Positions 7,876 to 16,751 are shown, numbered from the stretch's first letter. The stretch is 39,610 bases of DNA from Clostridiales bacterium (GCA_031271295.1 JAISVZ010000027.1:1-39610); one strand, 5' to 3'. The notes: a model not told the origin generated them from the letters alone. Program-made: numbers and translations.

Positions 7876-7974
7876 GCTTTCGGTTTACGCAGTTGGTCTT
7901 AACCGTACATTGGCAAGGCTTCGCAGCTTCGGCAAGCGCGAATGTACAAAAACAAAATTTTTAGGAGAGATATT

Positions 7975-8814
7975 ATGCGAAAAATTTTCAAACTCTTTAC
8001 GGCGGCATTGGCTATAACACTTTCGGCCGCGCTTTTATCCTCTTGCGGGCCAAGGCCTGCAACAACCTTTGTTGTTTTAGACGAAGCGCTGGACGCGGAG
8101 CAGTACGGCATTGGCTTTCGCATTGGCGATATAGCGTTAGGGCTTGAGGTTCAGCGAATTATGGATGAAATGATCCAGGACGGCAAAGCCGCCGAAATTT
8201 CAAACAAATGGTTCGGTGAGGACATCCTTTTGAAAAATCAGGATTTTTATAAGGAAACAGCCGCACCGGAGGGCGACGGTTCCCTTGAGGCGATAAAAAC
8301 CAAGGGCGAGCTTATTTTAGGGCTTGACGACAGCTTCCCGCCTATGGGTTTCCGCGACGAGAACAACAACATAGTAGGCTTTGATATCGACCTTGCAAGG
8401 GAAGTGGCAAGCCGCATGGGCGTTAAGCTTACCCTTCAGCCAATAAACTGGGATTCGAAGGAGCTTGAACTTTCCGCCGGCAGGATAGACTGCATTTGGA
8501 ACGGCATGACAATTACCGACGAGCGCGTGGCTAATATGTTTTTCGCAAAGGCTTATATAGCCAACAGGCAAATTGTTATTGTGCCGGAAAACTCCAACAT
8601 CAAAACAATTGCGAACCTTGAAGGGAAAAAGGTTGGCCTGCAAAAAGGTTCGTCGTCGCTGGAGGCGCTTAATAAAAACCCGGTTGCAGCTCTTGTTGGA
8701 AGCCTTACCGAACTTGACGATAACGTAACGGTATTTTTGGAATTAAAAGCCGGCCGTATAGACGCGTTTGTTGTTGACGAGGTTGCCGGAAGATATATTA
8801 TTTCAAACAATTAA
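7975..8814 (+). CDS. Amino-acid ABC transporter binding lipoprotein, apparently circularly permuted
   Basis: The 279-residue lipoprotein has a signal peptide with lipobox LSSC (Cys24). The family is the polar amino-acid binding proteins (SBP_bac_3). Family order is unusual. Residues about 32-87 (FVVLDEALDAEQYGIGF…KWFGED) are what normally ends these proteins. Residues about 106-279 run from the usual mature start (IKTKGELILGLDDSFPPMGF) through WNGMTITDERVA and LEGKKVGLQKGS to GRIDAFVVDEVAGRYII, and then stop, just before the segment that was moved to the front. Total content is complete, so this looks like a circular permutation, not a truncation. ATG 7975 is chosen over 7942 because AGGAGAG precedes it and it begins the signal peptide. 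Permease and ATPase genes follow. Confidence 0.85.
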   Translation: MRKIFKLFTAALAITLSAALLSSCGPRPATTFVVLDEALDAEQYGIGFRIGDIALGLEVQRIMDEMIQDGKAAEISNKWFGEDILLKNQDFYKETAAPEGDGSLEAIKTKGELILGLDDSFPPMGFRDENNNIVGFDIDLAREVASRMGVKLTLQPINWDSKELELSAGRIDCIWNGMTITDERVANMFFAKAYIANRQIVIVPENSNIKTIANLEGKKVGLQKGSSSLEALNKNPVAALVGSLTELDDNVTVFLELKAGRIDAFVVDEVAGRYIISNN

Positions 8815-8834
8815 TTAATACGCGGAGGAGCCCG

Positions 8835-9485
8835 ATGAGTTATATAATACAGTTAACCATGTCTATGCTTGACGGTATTAAATATACCGTCGGGCTTTTT
8901 GGCATAACTCTTTTACTTTCCATGCCCATTGGGCTTATTTTGTGTTTTGTGCGTTCGGGTAAAAACAAGGTTTTAAGCTCGGTTGTGGGCGCGTATGTTT
9001 GGCTTATGAGGGGCACTCCCCTGCTTTTGCAGCTTTACTTTTTTTGCTACGGCCTTACCTTTTTGCCCTTTGTTGGGCAATATCTTGTTATGGGCAGGTT
9101 TCAATCCGCTTGTGTGGCGTTTGTTTTAAATTACGCGGCGTATTTTTGCGAAATTTTTCGCGGCGGTATGCTAAGTGTGGATACGGGGCAGTTTGAGGCG
9201 GCAAAGGTTCTGGGTTTTTCAAAATGGCAGGCAAACATACGCATAATTATACCGCAAATGTTAAAAGTTTCGCTCCCGCCTATATCTAACGAGAGTATAA
9301 CACTGGTTAAGGATACCGCGCTTGTTACCGCAATAGGCATTACCGAAATTTTGTATTTCGCCAAATCCGCGGTTAACCGCGACGTAAATGTTTCGGCGTA
9401 TATTGTGGCGGCGGCTTTTTTCCTTGCGTTAACATACGCCCTTACCGCTTTGTTTAAGTACCTCGAAAACAAATTCAGCTTTTAA
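8835..9485 (+). CDS. Amino-acid ABC transporter permease (GlnP/HisM type)
   Basis: This 216-residue polytopic membrane protein has the PAAT permease signatures: MRGTPLLLQLYFF (about residues 58-70), the EAA loop EAAKVLGFSKWQANIRIIIPQ (about 122-142, split here by normal variation) and ESITLVKDTALVTAIG (about 154-169). There are about five hydrophobic helices and it is of normal family length. It probably homodimerises and couples to the ATPase encoded next. ATG 8835 follows GGAGGAG. The operon places it directly after the permuted binding protein. Confidence 0.92.
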   Translation: MSYIIQLTMSMLDGIKYTVGLFGITLLLSMPIGLILCFVRSGKNKVLSSVVGAYVWLMRGTPLLLQLYFFCYGLTFLPFVGQYLVMGRFQSACVAFVLNYAAYFCEIFRGGMLSVDTGQFEAAKVLGFSKWQANIRIIIPQMLKVSLPPISNESITLVKDTALVTAIGITEILYFAKSAVNRDVNVSAYIVAAAFFLALTYALTALFKYLENKFSF

Positions 9486-9508
9486 TGGTAAAAAGGCGGG
9501 AACACTCA

Positions 9509-9547
9509 TACTGATTCTGTTTAAAAAGTTTGAAACCGGCGCTTTTG
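9509..9547. repeat. Half copy of the dispersed palindromic element
   Basis: TACTGATTCTGTTTAAAAAG… through GTTTGAAACCGGCGCTTTTG matches one half of the elements at 10335-10413 and 21559-21659. The other half is missing. It lies in the gap between permease and ATPase genes, so it is transcribed within the operon. Confidence 0.7.
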
Positions 9548-9587
9548 CATATGTTTTACGCCTTTATAAAACTTGGAGGTTTGCTCT

Positions 9588-10334
9588 GTGGAAATGATTC
9601 GCGTTAACAATTTAAAAAAAAGCTTTGCCGGGTTAAACGTTTTAAACGATGTAAGCTTTTCGGTTAATAAGGGCGAAACCGTTGCGGTTATCGGTCATTC
9701 AGGTTCCGGCAAAAGCACAATGCTGCGCTGCCTTATTAATTTGGAAAGAGCGGACGGCGGGGATATTATTATAGAAGGCGAATATTTAGCGCGTGGCGGC
9801 GAATACCCCCCTGCTAAGGAATCCCGCAGAATTTGCGCCAAAATGGGAATGGTGTTTCAAAACTTTAATTTATTCCCGCATATTTCGGTTTTAAATAACC
9901 TCATATACGCGCCCGTTTATGTTATGAACGAAAAACCGGTATCCGCAAAGGAACGCGCGGCTCAGGTTTTAAAAACCGTCGGCTTATCGGATAAGATTTC
10001 CGCAATGCCAAGGGAACTTTCCGGCGGGCAGAAACAGCGCGTGGCAATTGCGCGTCAGCTTATGACAAACCCCGACGTATTGCTTTTCGACGAACCAACC
10101 TCATCGCTCGACCCTCAGCTTACCGGCGAGGTTTTAGCCGTTATGAAGGATTTATCCAAAAAAAGAATGACAATGGTGGTTGTAACGCACGAGATGGGTT
10201 TTGCAAGAAGCGCGGCGGACAGGGTAATTTTTATGGGCGACGGGCGAATTGTTGAAGAAGGCAAACCGGAAGATATTTTTACAAACCCGAAAGACGAAAG
10301 AGTAAAGCAGTTTATTGGCAGTATTATAATTTAA
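9588..10334 (+). CDS. Amino-acid ABC transporter ATPase (GlnQ type)
   Basis: This is a cytoplasmic ATPase of the polar amino-acid importer. It shows Walker [10 protein letters not shown] (about residues 34-42), Q-loop [11 protein letters not shown], signature [15 protein letters not shown], Walker [14 protein letters not shown] and H-loop VVTHEMGFA. The length, about 248 residues, is normal. I chose GTG 9588 because GGAGG at 9575-9579 sits 8 nt upstream; ATG 9594 is a close alternative. The frame is open further upstream to TTG 9573, but that codon overlaps the ribosome site. It is the third gene of the transporter operon. Confidence 0.93.
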   Translation: MEMIRVNNLKKSFAGLNVLNDVSFSVNKGETVAVIGHSGSGKSTMLRCLINLERADGGDIIIEGEYLARGGEYPPAKESRRICAKMGMVFQNFNLFPHISVLNNLIYAPVYVMNEKPVSAKERAAQVLKTVGLSDKISAMPRELSGGQKQRVAIARQLMTNPDVLLFDEPTSSLDPQLTGEVLAVMKDLSKKRMTMVVVTHEMGFARSAADRVIFMGDGRIVEEGKPEDIFTNPKDERVKQFIGSIII

Positions 10335-10413
10335 TACTAATTCCAATTTAAAAAGTTGAAGCCAAGCCAAGCCCCCAAAAGCACCGGTTTCAAACTTTTT
10401 AACGGAATTAGTA
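10335..10413. repeat. Dispersed palindromic (MITE-like) element, short copy
   Basis: TACTAATTCCAATTTAAAAA at the left end is an imperfect inverted match to TTTTTAACGGAATTAGTA at the right end. The inside carries GAAGCCAAGCC and ACCGGTTTCAAAC. It is the same element as 21559-21659 read on the other strand but lacks about 22 bp of the centre. There is no coding capacity. It begins 1 nt after the ATPase stop and could act as a transcript end or processing site. Confidence 0.8.
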
Positions 10414-10438
10414 TAATTTCGCAAAGGCAGTGTGAAAT

Positions 10439-11911
10439 ATGCCCGATATTATGACGTTGGTTTTTCAAATTCTCTTAATGTTTAACATTTTATTCATAAT
10501 CCTTATTGTTTTTGTTGAAAGGCGTAACCCCACATCCACTTGGGCGTGGGCAATTGTTATTACATTTGTGCCGTATATCGGGTTTTTGTTTTACCTTATG
10601 TTCGGTTTGGAAAGCCGTAAGCACAATGTTTTTATGCAAAAAGCCGTTAAAGACGAGGAAACATTTGAAAAATTCCAAAAACTCGATTACAACAGCTTAA
10701 GGTTTTTAAAAAACCACCAGCAACGGGTAGACCTTAAAGACGTTATCCGTTCGCGCGGGGTGGAGCGTTTAAACGATATGGTTGCGCTTAACTATAAATC
10801 CGCGCAAAGCGCGTTTACAAACAACAATTCAGTTAAAATTTACACCGAGGGTGAAGAGAAATTCGACGCCCTTTTAAGCGATATCAAAAACGCCAAAAGA
10901 TATATTCACATGCAGTATTATATCGTTAGGGATTCCGATATAGGGCGCAAAATTATTAACGCGCTTGCCCAAAAAGCGCGCGAGGGCGTAACGGTGCGTT
11001 TTTTTATAGACGGCATGGGCTGTATATTAACGCCTAAAAAGTTTTACAAGCCGTTAGTTGAAGCGGGCGGTATTTTGGGAATATTCCAGCCGCCGCATTT
11101 TGCGCGGTTAAACTTTAGAAACCACAGAAAAATTGCGGTTATAGACGGCACAACAGGGTACATTGGCGGGCTTAATATCGGCGACGAGTATTTGGGGCAA
11201 AGCAAACGCTTCGGTTATTGGCGCGATACGCACCTGCGCATTTACGGCGACGCGGTTAAACAGCTTGAGCTTCGTTTTATGATGGATTGGAACTTTGCCG
11301 AAAAATCCAAACCGATTGAATTTAACGAGGACGATTTTCCGAACGTGGTGAGTATTCAAAACGGCGTTGGTATGCAAATTGTCTCCGGAGGGCCGGATAC
11401 AAAATGGTCGAACATACATTTCGGGTATTCGAAAATGATTTTTGAGGCGGACAAGTCTATTTTTATTGTAACGCCGTACTTTGTGCCGGACGATACGGTG
11501 TTTAAGGCGCTTCGCATTGCCGCGTTATCCGGAATAGACGTGCGCATAATGATTCCCGCACACCCGGATCATCCGTTTGTCTACTGGGCAAGCCTTTCCT
11601 ATTTGGGCGAACTGTTAAACGCCGGGGTAAAGTGTTATAAATACGAAAAAGGTTTTGTGCACAGCAAAATGATTGTTATAGATTCCGTAGTAAGTTCGGT
11701 TGGAACCGCAAATATGGATTTGCGCAGTTTCGATTTGAATTTTGAGGTAAACTCGTTTATTTACGACGAAAAAATATCCAAACGGTTAGAAAGCGTATTT
11801 TTTGCGGATATTAAGGATTCCACGGAAATAACAAGGGCGTCCTACGGGGCGCGTTCCGGGTTTACAAGGTTCAAAGAGGCGATTTCAAGGCTTATTTCGC
11901 CGCTGTTATAA
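10439..11911 (+). CDS. cls: Cardiolipin synthase (two PLD domains)
   Basis: This 490-residue membrane enzyme joins two phosphatidylglycerol molecules to give cardiolipin and glycerol. There are two N-terminal membrane helices (about 5-25 and 35-55), then two HKD motifs: NHRKIAVIDG (about residues 227-236) and VHSKMIVID (about 406-414). Each is followed by the usual GGLNIGDEY-type or GTANMD-type stretch. It has normal length for ClsA-type enzymes. ATG 10439 follows AAAGGCAG. It heads a plus-strand run with a thioesterase gene starting within about 20 nt of its stop. Confidence 0.93.
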   Translation: MPDIMTLVFQILLMFNILFIILIVFVERRNPTSTWAWAIVITFVPYIGFLFYLMFGLESRKHNVFMQKAVKDEETFEKFQKLDYNSLRFLKNHQQRVDLKDVIRSRGVERLNDMVALNYKSAQSAFTNNNSVKIYTEGEEKFDALLSDIKNAKRYIHMQYYIVRDSDIGRKIINALAQKAREGVTVRFFIDGMGCILTPKKFYKPLVEAGGILGIFQPPHFARLNFRNHRKIAVIDGTTGYIGGLNIGDEYLGQSKRFGYWRDTHLRIYGDAVKQLELRFMMDWNFAEKSKPIEFNEDDFPNVVSIQNGVGMQIVSGGPDTKWSNIHFGYSKMIFEADKSIFIVTPYFVPDDTVFKALRIAALSGIDVRIMIPAHPDHPFVYWASLSYLGELLNAGVKCYKYEKGFVHSKMIVIDSVVSSVGTANMDLRSFDLNFEVNSFIYDEKISKRLESVFFADIKDSTEITRASYGARSGFTRFKEAISRLISPLL

Positions 11912-11932
11912 ATGAAAGAAAGGCTGACTAAA

Positions 11933-12676
11933 ATGCAAAACCGCTTTAATCAAACCTACAAAATCCCCTACGAGGGTATAAAAACGGATTTAACGTTATC
12001 TTTCGCCAAGCTGATGTTTTTATTTCAGGAAACCGCGATAGCCCACACAAATTCCACGGTAAAGCCAATGAAATGGTACAGCGAAAACCGTTTGGGTTTT
12101 GTGCTTACCAATTGGGATGTTAAGGTTTTAAATTACCCCGCGCTCTACGAGGAAATGACGGTTTACACATGGCCTTTATTTTTTAAGGGAATAATGGCGC
12201 AGCGTTTTTTTCAGGCGTTCGATAAAGGCGGAAATGAGATTGCGTACGCAAACACAAAATGGGTTTTTTCGGATTTAGAGGCCAAAAAGCCCGCCAGAAT
12301 TCCCGCCGAAATTTCGGATTCCTACGGCGGTACATATTCTTCCCCGCACGAGCCGGATTTTAACTTTCCGGAAACGGAAGCCTTTAAGCTTGTAAATTCG
12401 CGGCAAACTATTACGCGGCGCAGTGATATAGATTCCAACTGGCATGTAAACAATGTAAAATATATTGAATGGGCGTTGGACTGCGTACCGGATGATATTT
12501 ACGCTTCGGGAAATATTACGCAGATGAAAACCAAATACAAAAAGGAACTTAGGCAAAACGAGGAAATTCTGCTTGAAACATATACAAAGGGCGAAGAAAT
12601 AATAATACTTGTAAAATCCGGCGAGGATTTTGAGGTATTAAACGCGGAAATATATTTTGGGTTAACCAAAAGCTGA
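11933..12676 (+). CDS. Acyl-ACP thioesterase (FatA/FatB-like)
   Basis: This cytoplasmic hotdog-fold enzyme hydrolyses acyl-ACP to release free fatty acid. Family features are MKWYSENRLGFVLTNWDVKV in the first hotdog domain, KWVFSDLEAKKPARIP, and RRSDIDSNWHVNNVKYIEWAL (split) with the Asp/Asn/His active-site trio in the second. The length (about 247) is normal for bacterial members. The frame also opens at ATG 11912, directly on the cls stop, but no ribosome site precedes it. AGAAAGG lies 9 nt before ATG 11933, so I prefer the latter. It is next to cls, so both touch membrane lipid supply. Confidence 0.87.
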   Translation: MQNRFNQTYKIPYEGIKTDLTLSFAKLMFLFQETAIAHTNSTVKPMKWYSENRLGFVLTNWDVKVLNYPALYEEMTVYTWPLFFKGIMAQRFFQAFDKGGNEIAYANTKWVFSDLEAKKPARIPAEISDSYGGTYSSPHEPDFNFPETEAFKLVNSRQTITRRSDIDSNWHVNNVKYIEWALDCVPDDIYASGNITQMKTKYKKELRQNEEILLETYTKGEEIIILVKSGEDFEVLNAEIYFGLTKS

Positions 12677-12774
12677 AAGCATATGCCGAAGCAGAGCGGC
12701 GGCGCTGCCGGTAAATGTTTGCCTTTTGGTACAAAACGGAGGCGTAAGTTATTACAACACTAAAAGGGTATTCG

Positions 12775-13944
12775 TTGGAGAATTTGAAAAACTTTAAAAA
12801 AGTAGCGATAATGGGCGGCACGTTCGACCCTGTGCATTTGGGGCATTTACACGCGGCCCAATACGCGAGAGAAGAATTCGGCATCGAAAAGGTGCTGTTT
12901 ATGCCCGCCGGTTTGCCGCCGCATAAGGACAATATTTGCTTATCGGACGCGGCGCACCGTTTCAACATGGTTGCGTTATCCGTAAAAGGTAACCGGTATT
13001 TCGGCGTTTCCGATTTTGAAATTTTAAGCCGTGATACAACCTACAGCATAGATACCGTAAAAGAAATTAAAAGCCATATGCAAGACGGCGCGGTTTTGTA
13101 TTTTATTATCGGCGCGGATACCGCTCCTTTCGTTAAAACGTGGAAAAGCCACACGGAGCTTGAGCAGCTTGTTACGTTTATAGTTGTTTCGCGAAGAGGA
13201 AACGAGGTTAAACGCAATATTTTAAAAAACTGCGAAATTCTAAACGCTCCGGTTTTGGAAATTTCCTCAACCGAAATAAGGGCGCGTATAAAGGAAGGAA
13301 AATCCGTAAAGTATACGGTTACGGACGCGGCGCAAAACTATATCAGGGATAACGCGCTATACGGGTTTTATTCCTCGCTGTATCCTAAAATTACGCGGCA
13401 CCTTAAAACCGTATTAAGCGAACGGAAGTTTACGCACACGTTGGGGGTTGAAAAGGAAGCGGTTCGGTTATGCCAAATGTTTGGCGGGAACGAAGAAAAG
13501 GCACGTGTTGCCGCGCTTTTACACGATGCGGCAAAAAACATGCCGTCTGATGAAAAGCTTGCGGCTTGCAAAAAATACGGCATTAAGTTGGATTCGGTGC
13601 TTAAAAGCCAGCCGAATTTAACGCATCAGTTTATCGGGGCGAAAATCGCGGAGGATTTGTTCGGCATTACCGACAGCGAAATTTTAAACGCGATAAAATA
13701 CCATACAACCGGCAGAAAAAACATGTCGCATCTTGAAAAAATAATTTTTGTTGCCGATTGTACCGAGCCTTACCGTTCGGATTATGACGGTCTTGCGGAA
13801 ATTCGCGCCGCCGCCAAGGAAAGCCTTGACAGAGCGATTCTTGTTGCAATAAAATTCTCAATAGAGTACGTTAAAGCCAAAGGTCAGCCGCTCCATCCTT
13901 TAAGCTTGGAAGCGCTGGAATTTACTATACAAGAAGGGAAATGA
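12775..13944 (+). CDS. nadD: NadD-YqeK fusion: nicotinate-nucleotide adenylyltransferase plus HD hydrolase
   Basis: Residues about 8-200 are NadD, which adenylates NaMN in NAD synthesis: GGTFDPVHLGHLHAA holds the nucleotidyltransferase HxGH, and ISSTEIRARI is the second motif. Residues about 205-385 are YqeK, an HD-domain Ap4A (symmetrical) hydrolase, with FTHTLGVEKEAVRL, AALLHDAAKN and IKYHTTGRKNM. In many Firmicutes these are two adjacent genes; here they form one frame. The start is uncertain. TTG 12775 follows AAAGGG by 6 nt, but GGAGG at 12738-12742 lies an ideal 8 nt before an in-frame ATT at 12751. rsfS follows 4 nt after the stop, the usual neighbour. Confidence 0.9.
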   Translation: MENLKNFKKVAIMGGTFDPVHLGHLHAAQYAREEFGIEKVLFMPAGLPPHKDNICLSDAAHRFNMVALSVKGNRYFGVSDFEILSRDTTYSIDTVKEIKSHMQDGAVLYFIIGADTAPFVKTWKSHTELEQLVTFIVVSRRGNEVKRNILKNCEILNAPVLEISSTEIRARIKEGKSVKYTVTDAAQNYIRDNALYGFYSSLYPKITRHLKTVLSERKFTHTLGVEKEAVRLCQMFGGNEEKARVAALLHDAAKNMPSDEKLAACKKYGIKLDSVLKSQPNLTHQFIGAKIAEDLFGITDSEILNAIKYHTTGRKNMSHLEKIIFVADCTEPYRSDYDGLAEIRAAAKESLDRAILVAIKFSIEYVKAKGQPLHPLSLEALEFTIQEGK

Positions 13945-13948
13945 TAAT

Positions 13949-14299
13949 TTGGATTCGAAAGAAAAAAACTACTCCGCCGCCCGCGCGGCGCACAAGGCCT
14001 TGGACGATAAGTTCGGGCAGGATATCGTAACGCTTGATATCAGCAAAATATCCATCCTTTCGGATTTTTTCGTTATCGCCTCCGGCAATAACCCGTCGCA
14101 GATAAAGGCAATGGCGGACGCGGCTTCGGAAGCGGTTGAAAAATTGGGGCTTAAACTTCGCCATACGGAGGGAAGCCATTCTTCCTCTTGGTTTTTGCTG
14201 GATTTCGGCGGGGTGATAATACATATCTTTTACCGCGACGAACGTAATTTTTACGGTTTGGAACGCATTTGGGGCGATGCGGAAGTGGTTACGTTTTGA
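13949..14299 (+). CDS. rsfS: Ribosomal silencing factor RsfS
   Basis: This 116-residue protein binds ribosomal protein uL14 and blocks subunit joining when nutrients are scarce. Family marks are LDISKISILSDFFVIASG (about residues 27-44), SQIKAMADA, the GSHSSSWFLLDFGGVIIHIF block (about 75-94) and FYGLERIWGDA at the end. The start is TTG 13949 after AAGGG, 4 nt past the nadD-yqeK stop. The nadD-yqeK-rsfS order is conserved in Firmicutes. Its stop overlaps the start of the metal-binding lipoprotein gene. Confidence 0.95.
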   Translation: MDSKEKNYSAARAAHKALDDKFGQDIVTLDISKISILSDFFVIASGNNPSQIKAMADAASEAVEKLGLKLRHTEGSHSSSWFLLDFGGVIIHIFYRDERNFYGLERIWGDAEVVTF

Positions 14300-15168
14300 A
14301 AAAACTTCTCATAACCGCGGTTTTGGTTTTTGCTGCGGTTAATTTTACTTCCTGCCGCGCGGCGCAAAAGGAAAAGCCGCAAATTTACGCGTCTTTTTTT
14401 GTGATGTACGATTTTGCGCTGCAAATTGCGGGCGCTAACGCGGATGTTTACTGCATTGTTCCTTCCGGCGCGGGCGCTCATAACTTCGAACCTACCCCGC
14501 AGGATATGGCGGCGGTATCGGAAGCCGATATTTTTTTCTATTCCGATTCCGTAATGGAACCGTGGGCCGGCAATGTTGCGGACGCGGCGCAAAATACGCC
14601 GGCGGTATCGTTATCCGAAGGGTTATACGAGGAAAACGCAGACCCTCACGTTTGGCTAAACCCGAATTACGCGCTTAAAATGATGGAGGTAATATTAGTT
14701 AAGCTGATAAGCGCCGACCCGGACAATACCGATTCTTACATTGAAAACTACAATATCGCGTCGGAAAAAATAGACGCGCTTAACCAAAGCTACATAGACG
14801 CGCAGCTTTCCGGCAAAACCATTTTGTGCTACCACGCGGCGTATACCCATTTGTGCGACGAATACGGCATGACGCAAAAATCCGTTGAGGAAACAGGAAA
14901 TTCCGCGGAGGTAAGCGCGTCAAAAATTGCCGAAACAATTGAGTTTATAAATGAAAACGAAATAAAGTATATTTTCGCCGCGCCTTACGGTTATGCCGGC
15001 GCGGTTGATGTTATTACAAGGGAAACCGCCGCGAAAAGGCTGGAACTTAACCCCTGCGAAATTCTTGACGAAAAGAGCCGCGCCGACGGGGCGGATTATT
15101 TTTCTATAATGTACGCAAACCTGGAAAACTTGAAAACAGGCGCGCAGTATACGGCAAGCGGCGCATAG
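14296..15168 (+). CDS. znuA: Zinc/manganese ABC transporter binding lipoprotein (ZnuA-like)
   Basis: The 290-residue protein has a signal peptide and lipobox FTSC. Cluster 9 (ZnuA/TroA) features include GAHNFEPTPQDMAAV (first metal His), DPHVWLNPNYA (second His) and YHAAYTHL (third His), with an acidic ligand expected near the C-terminus. There is no His-rich loop. It captures Zn2+ or Mn2+ outside the membrane for the ZnuB/ZnuC pair encoded next. TTG 14296 overlaps the rsfS stop (TTGA) and begins a normal signal peptide (MKKLLITAVLVF). The longer upstream frame from 14269 lies inside rsfS and is rejected. Metal specificity cannot be read from the sequence. Confidence 0.88.
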   Translation: MKKLLITAVLVFAAVNFTSCRAAQKEKPQIYASFFVMYDFALQIAGANADVYCIVPSGAGAHNFEPTPQDMAAVSEADIFFYSDSVMEPWAGNVADAAQNTPAVSLSEGLYEENADPHVWLNPNYALKMMEVILVKLISADPDNTDSYIENYNIASEKIDALNQSYIDAQLSGKTILCYHAAYTHLCDEYGMTQKSVEETGNSAEVSASKIAETIEFINENEIKYIFAAPYGYAGAVDVITRETAAKRLELNPCEILDEKSRADGADYFSIMYANLENLKTGAQYTASGA

Positions 15169-15211
15169 TGGCCGGGCGGTACGCAAAGATTTAGTTAAAG
15201 GCGTGAAAATT

Positions 15212-15922
15212 TTGGAACGTGAAATAATAAAGGTTACGAATGTTTCCTTCGGGTACGACGGAAACGATGTTTTAAAAGATGTATCCTTCTGTGCGCAGCG
15301 GGGGGATTTTCTTTGTATTACAGGCATAAACGGCGCGGGGAAAACCACGCTTTTGAAACTTCTGCTTAAAACCTTAAAACCGTCCTCCGGTACAATTTCA
15401 ATAGATTATACGGGCAACAAAATATCATATGTTCCGCAAAAGGCGGCGTCCTTCAACCCCGCGTTTCCCGCAACCGCTGCGGAAATTACCGCGCTTGGGC
15501 TTTATCCGGAAAAAAACAAGGCGAAAATCGCGGGCGAAGTAAAAGCCGCGCTAAAAAAGGTAAATTTGCAGGGCTGTGAAAATAAACTTATCGGAAAATT
15601 ATCCGGCGGGCAGCAGCAAAGGGTTTTCATTGCCAAAGCGCTTATTTCATCCCCGGATATTTTACTGTTGGACGAGCCAACCACAGGCATAGACAGGGAT
15701 TCGCTGGGGGATATTTGCTGCCTGCTTGGCGATATCAACAAAAATTATAATATAACCGTGCTTATGGTAACGCACGATATTGCCTCAATTATTAACCACG
15801 CAAACAAGGTGCTGTATTTTGGCGGCGATAAGGTTTCCCTGCTTTCCTCCGCGCAGTACCGCAATAATATTTTTCACGCGGGAATGGCCGCTGATTTTAC
15901 CGCGCACGGGGACGGTGGATAA
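15212..15922 (+). CDS. znuC: Zinc/manganese ABC transporter ATPase (ZnuC-like)
   Basis: This cytoplasmic ATPase of the metal importer has Walker A GINGAGKTT (about residues 36-44), Q-loop ISYVPQKAASFNPAFP, signature LSGGQQQRVFIAKAL, Walker B LLLDEPTTGID and H-loop MVTHDI. The length, about 236, is normal. I chose TTG 15212 because AAAGG at 15197-15201 is 10 nt upstream; GTG 15203 is too close to that site. It is followed 1 nt later by the permease gene. Confidence 0.9.
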   Translation: MEREIIKVTNVSFGYDGNDVLKDVSFCAQRGDFLCITGINGAGKTTLLKLLLKTLKPSSGTISIDYTGNKISYVPQKAASFNPAFPATAAEITALGLYPEKNKAKIAGEVKAALKKVNLQGCENKLIGKLSGGQQQRVFIAKALISSPDILLLDEPTTGIDRDSLGDICCLLGDINKNYNITVLMVTHDIASIINHANKVLYFGGDKVSLLSSAQYRNNIFHAGMAADFTAHGDGG

Positions 15923-15923
15923 T

Positions 15924-16724
15924 ATGCGGATTTTTTTGTACCCGTTTATGCAAAGGGCAATTATCGCCGCCTTGCTTATATCCGCCGCGCTTCCGCTTGT
16001 GGGAAATATTGTAGTTTTGCGCAGGCTATCCCCCGTTGGCGACGCGTTAAGCCACGGGAGTTTGTTCGGCGTTGCGCTTGGGCTGTGTTTTGGCGTAAAC
16101 CCGGTTTTGGGCGCGGTTTTGGCAACGCTTTTCTCGGCGTTTTTGCTGGAATTTATTCGCGGCGCGTTCCCCAAATATTCGGAGATTTCAACAAGCATCA
16201 TAATGTCTTTGGGTGTTGGGCTTGCGGCTGTTCTGTCCGGCTTCGTTAAAAGCCGGGCGGATTTCGACGCGGTTTTATTCGGTTCGGTTGTCGCGGTTTC
16301 GGATATCGAGCTTGTGTTTATTTTTTTAGTATCGGTATCTATCGCGTTATACATTTTTTTCAATTTAAACGAGCTTTTGTATATGGCATTTGACGAGGAA
16401 TCCGCGGCGGTATCGGGCGTTAACTGCAAAAGGGTAAATTTTATTTTTACGTTTCTGCTTGCTCTTGCCGTTTCAATTTCCGCCAAAACCGTGGGCGCGC
16501 TTCTTATATCAACATTAATGGTTATCCCGCCCGCCTGCGCAATGCAGTTGTCAAAAAGCTTCAAAGGTAATATTATATTATCTGTTGCGTTCGGTATGTT
16601 TTTTGCGTTAACGGGGCTTCTTGTTTCCGCGCTGTTCGATTTAAAGCCGGGCGGCGTAATTTCGGTTACCGGAGTTTTAACGCTTATTGTAATAATATTA
16701 ATACGCAGAGGACGCAAAATTTAA
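15924..16724 (+). CDS. znuB: Zinc/manganese ABC transporter permease (ZnuB-like)
   Basis: This 266-residue polytopic permease of the ABC-3 family has about eight hydrophobic segments. It shows LRRLSPVGDALSHGSLFGVA (about residues 28-47), the coupling-helix region, FDEESAAVSGVNCKRVN and ALLISTLMVIPPACAMQLS (about 193-211). ATG 15924 comes 1 nt after the znuC stop, with GGTGG upstream; the same frame opens further upstream inside znuC but has no site there. It completes the znuACB set. No Zur/MntR operator is evident before znuA, whose upstream DNA is rsfS coding sequence. Confidence 0.9.
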   Translation: MRIFLYPFMQRAIIAALLISAALPLVGNIVVLRRLSPVGDALSHGSLFGVALGLCFGVNPVLGAVLATLFSAFLLEFIRGAFPKYSEISTSIIMSLGVGLAAVLSGFVKSRADFDAVLFGSVVAVSDIELVFIFLVSVSIALYIFFNLNELLYMAFDEESAAVSGVNCKRVNFIFTFLLALAVSISAKTVGALLISTLMVIPPACAMQLSKSFKGNIILSVAFGMFFALTGLLVSALFDLKPGGVISVTGVLTLIVIILIRRGRKI

Positions 16725-16751
16725 AGCTTTCGCGCGGGAAATTGCCGCGCC

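Noticed and set aside
15785-16717. 310-codon frame antisense to znuB
   Set aside because: It mirrors the codon bias of znuB, has no ribosome site, and the plus strand encodes a clear ABC-3 permease.
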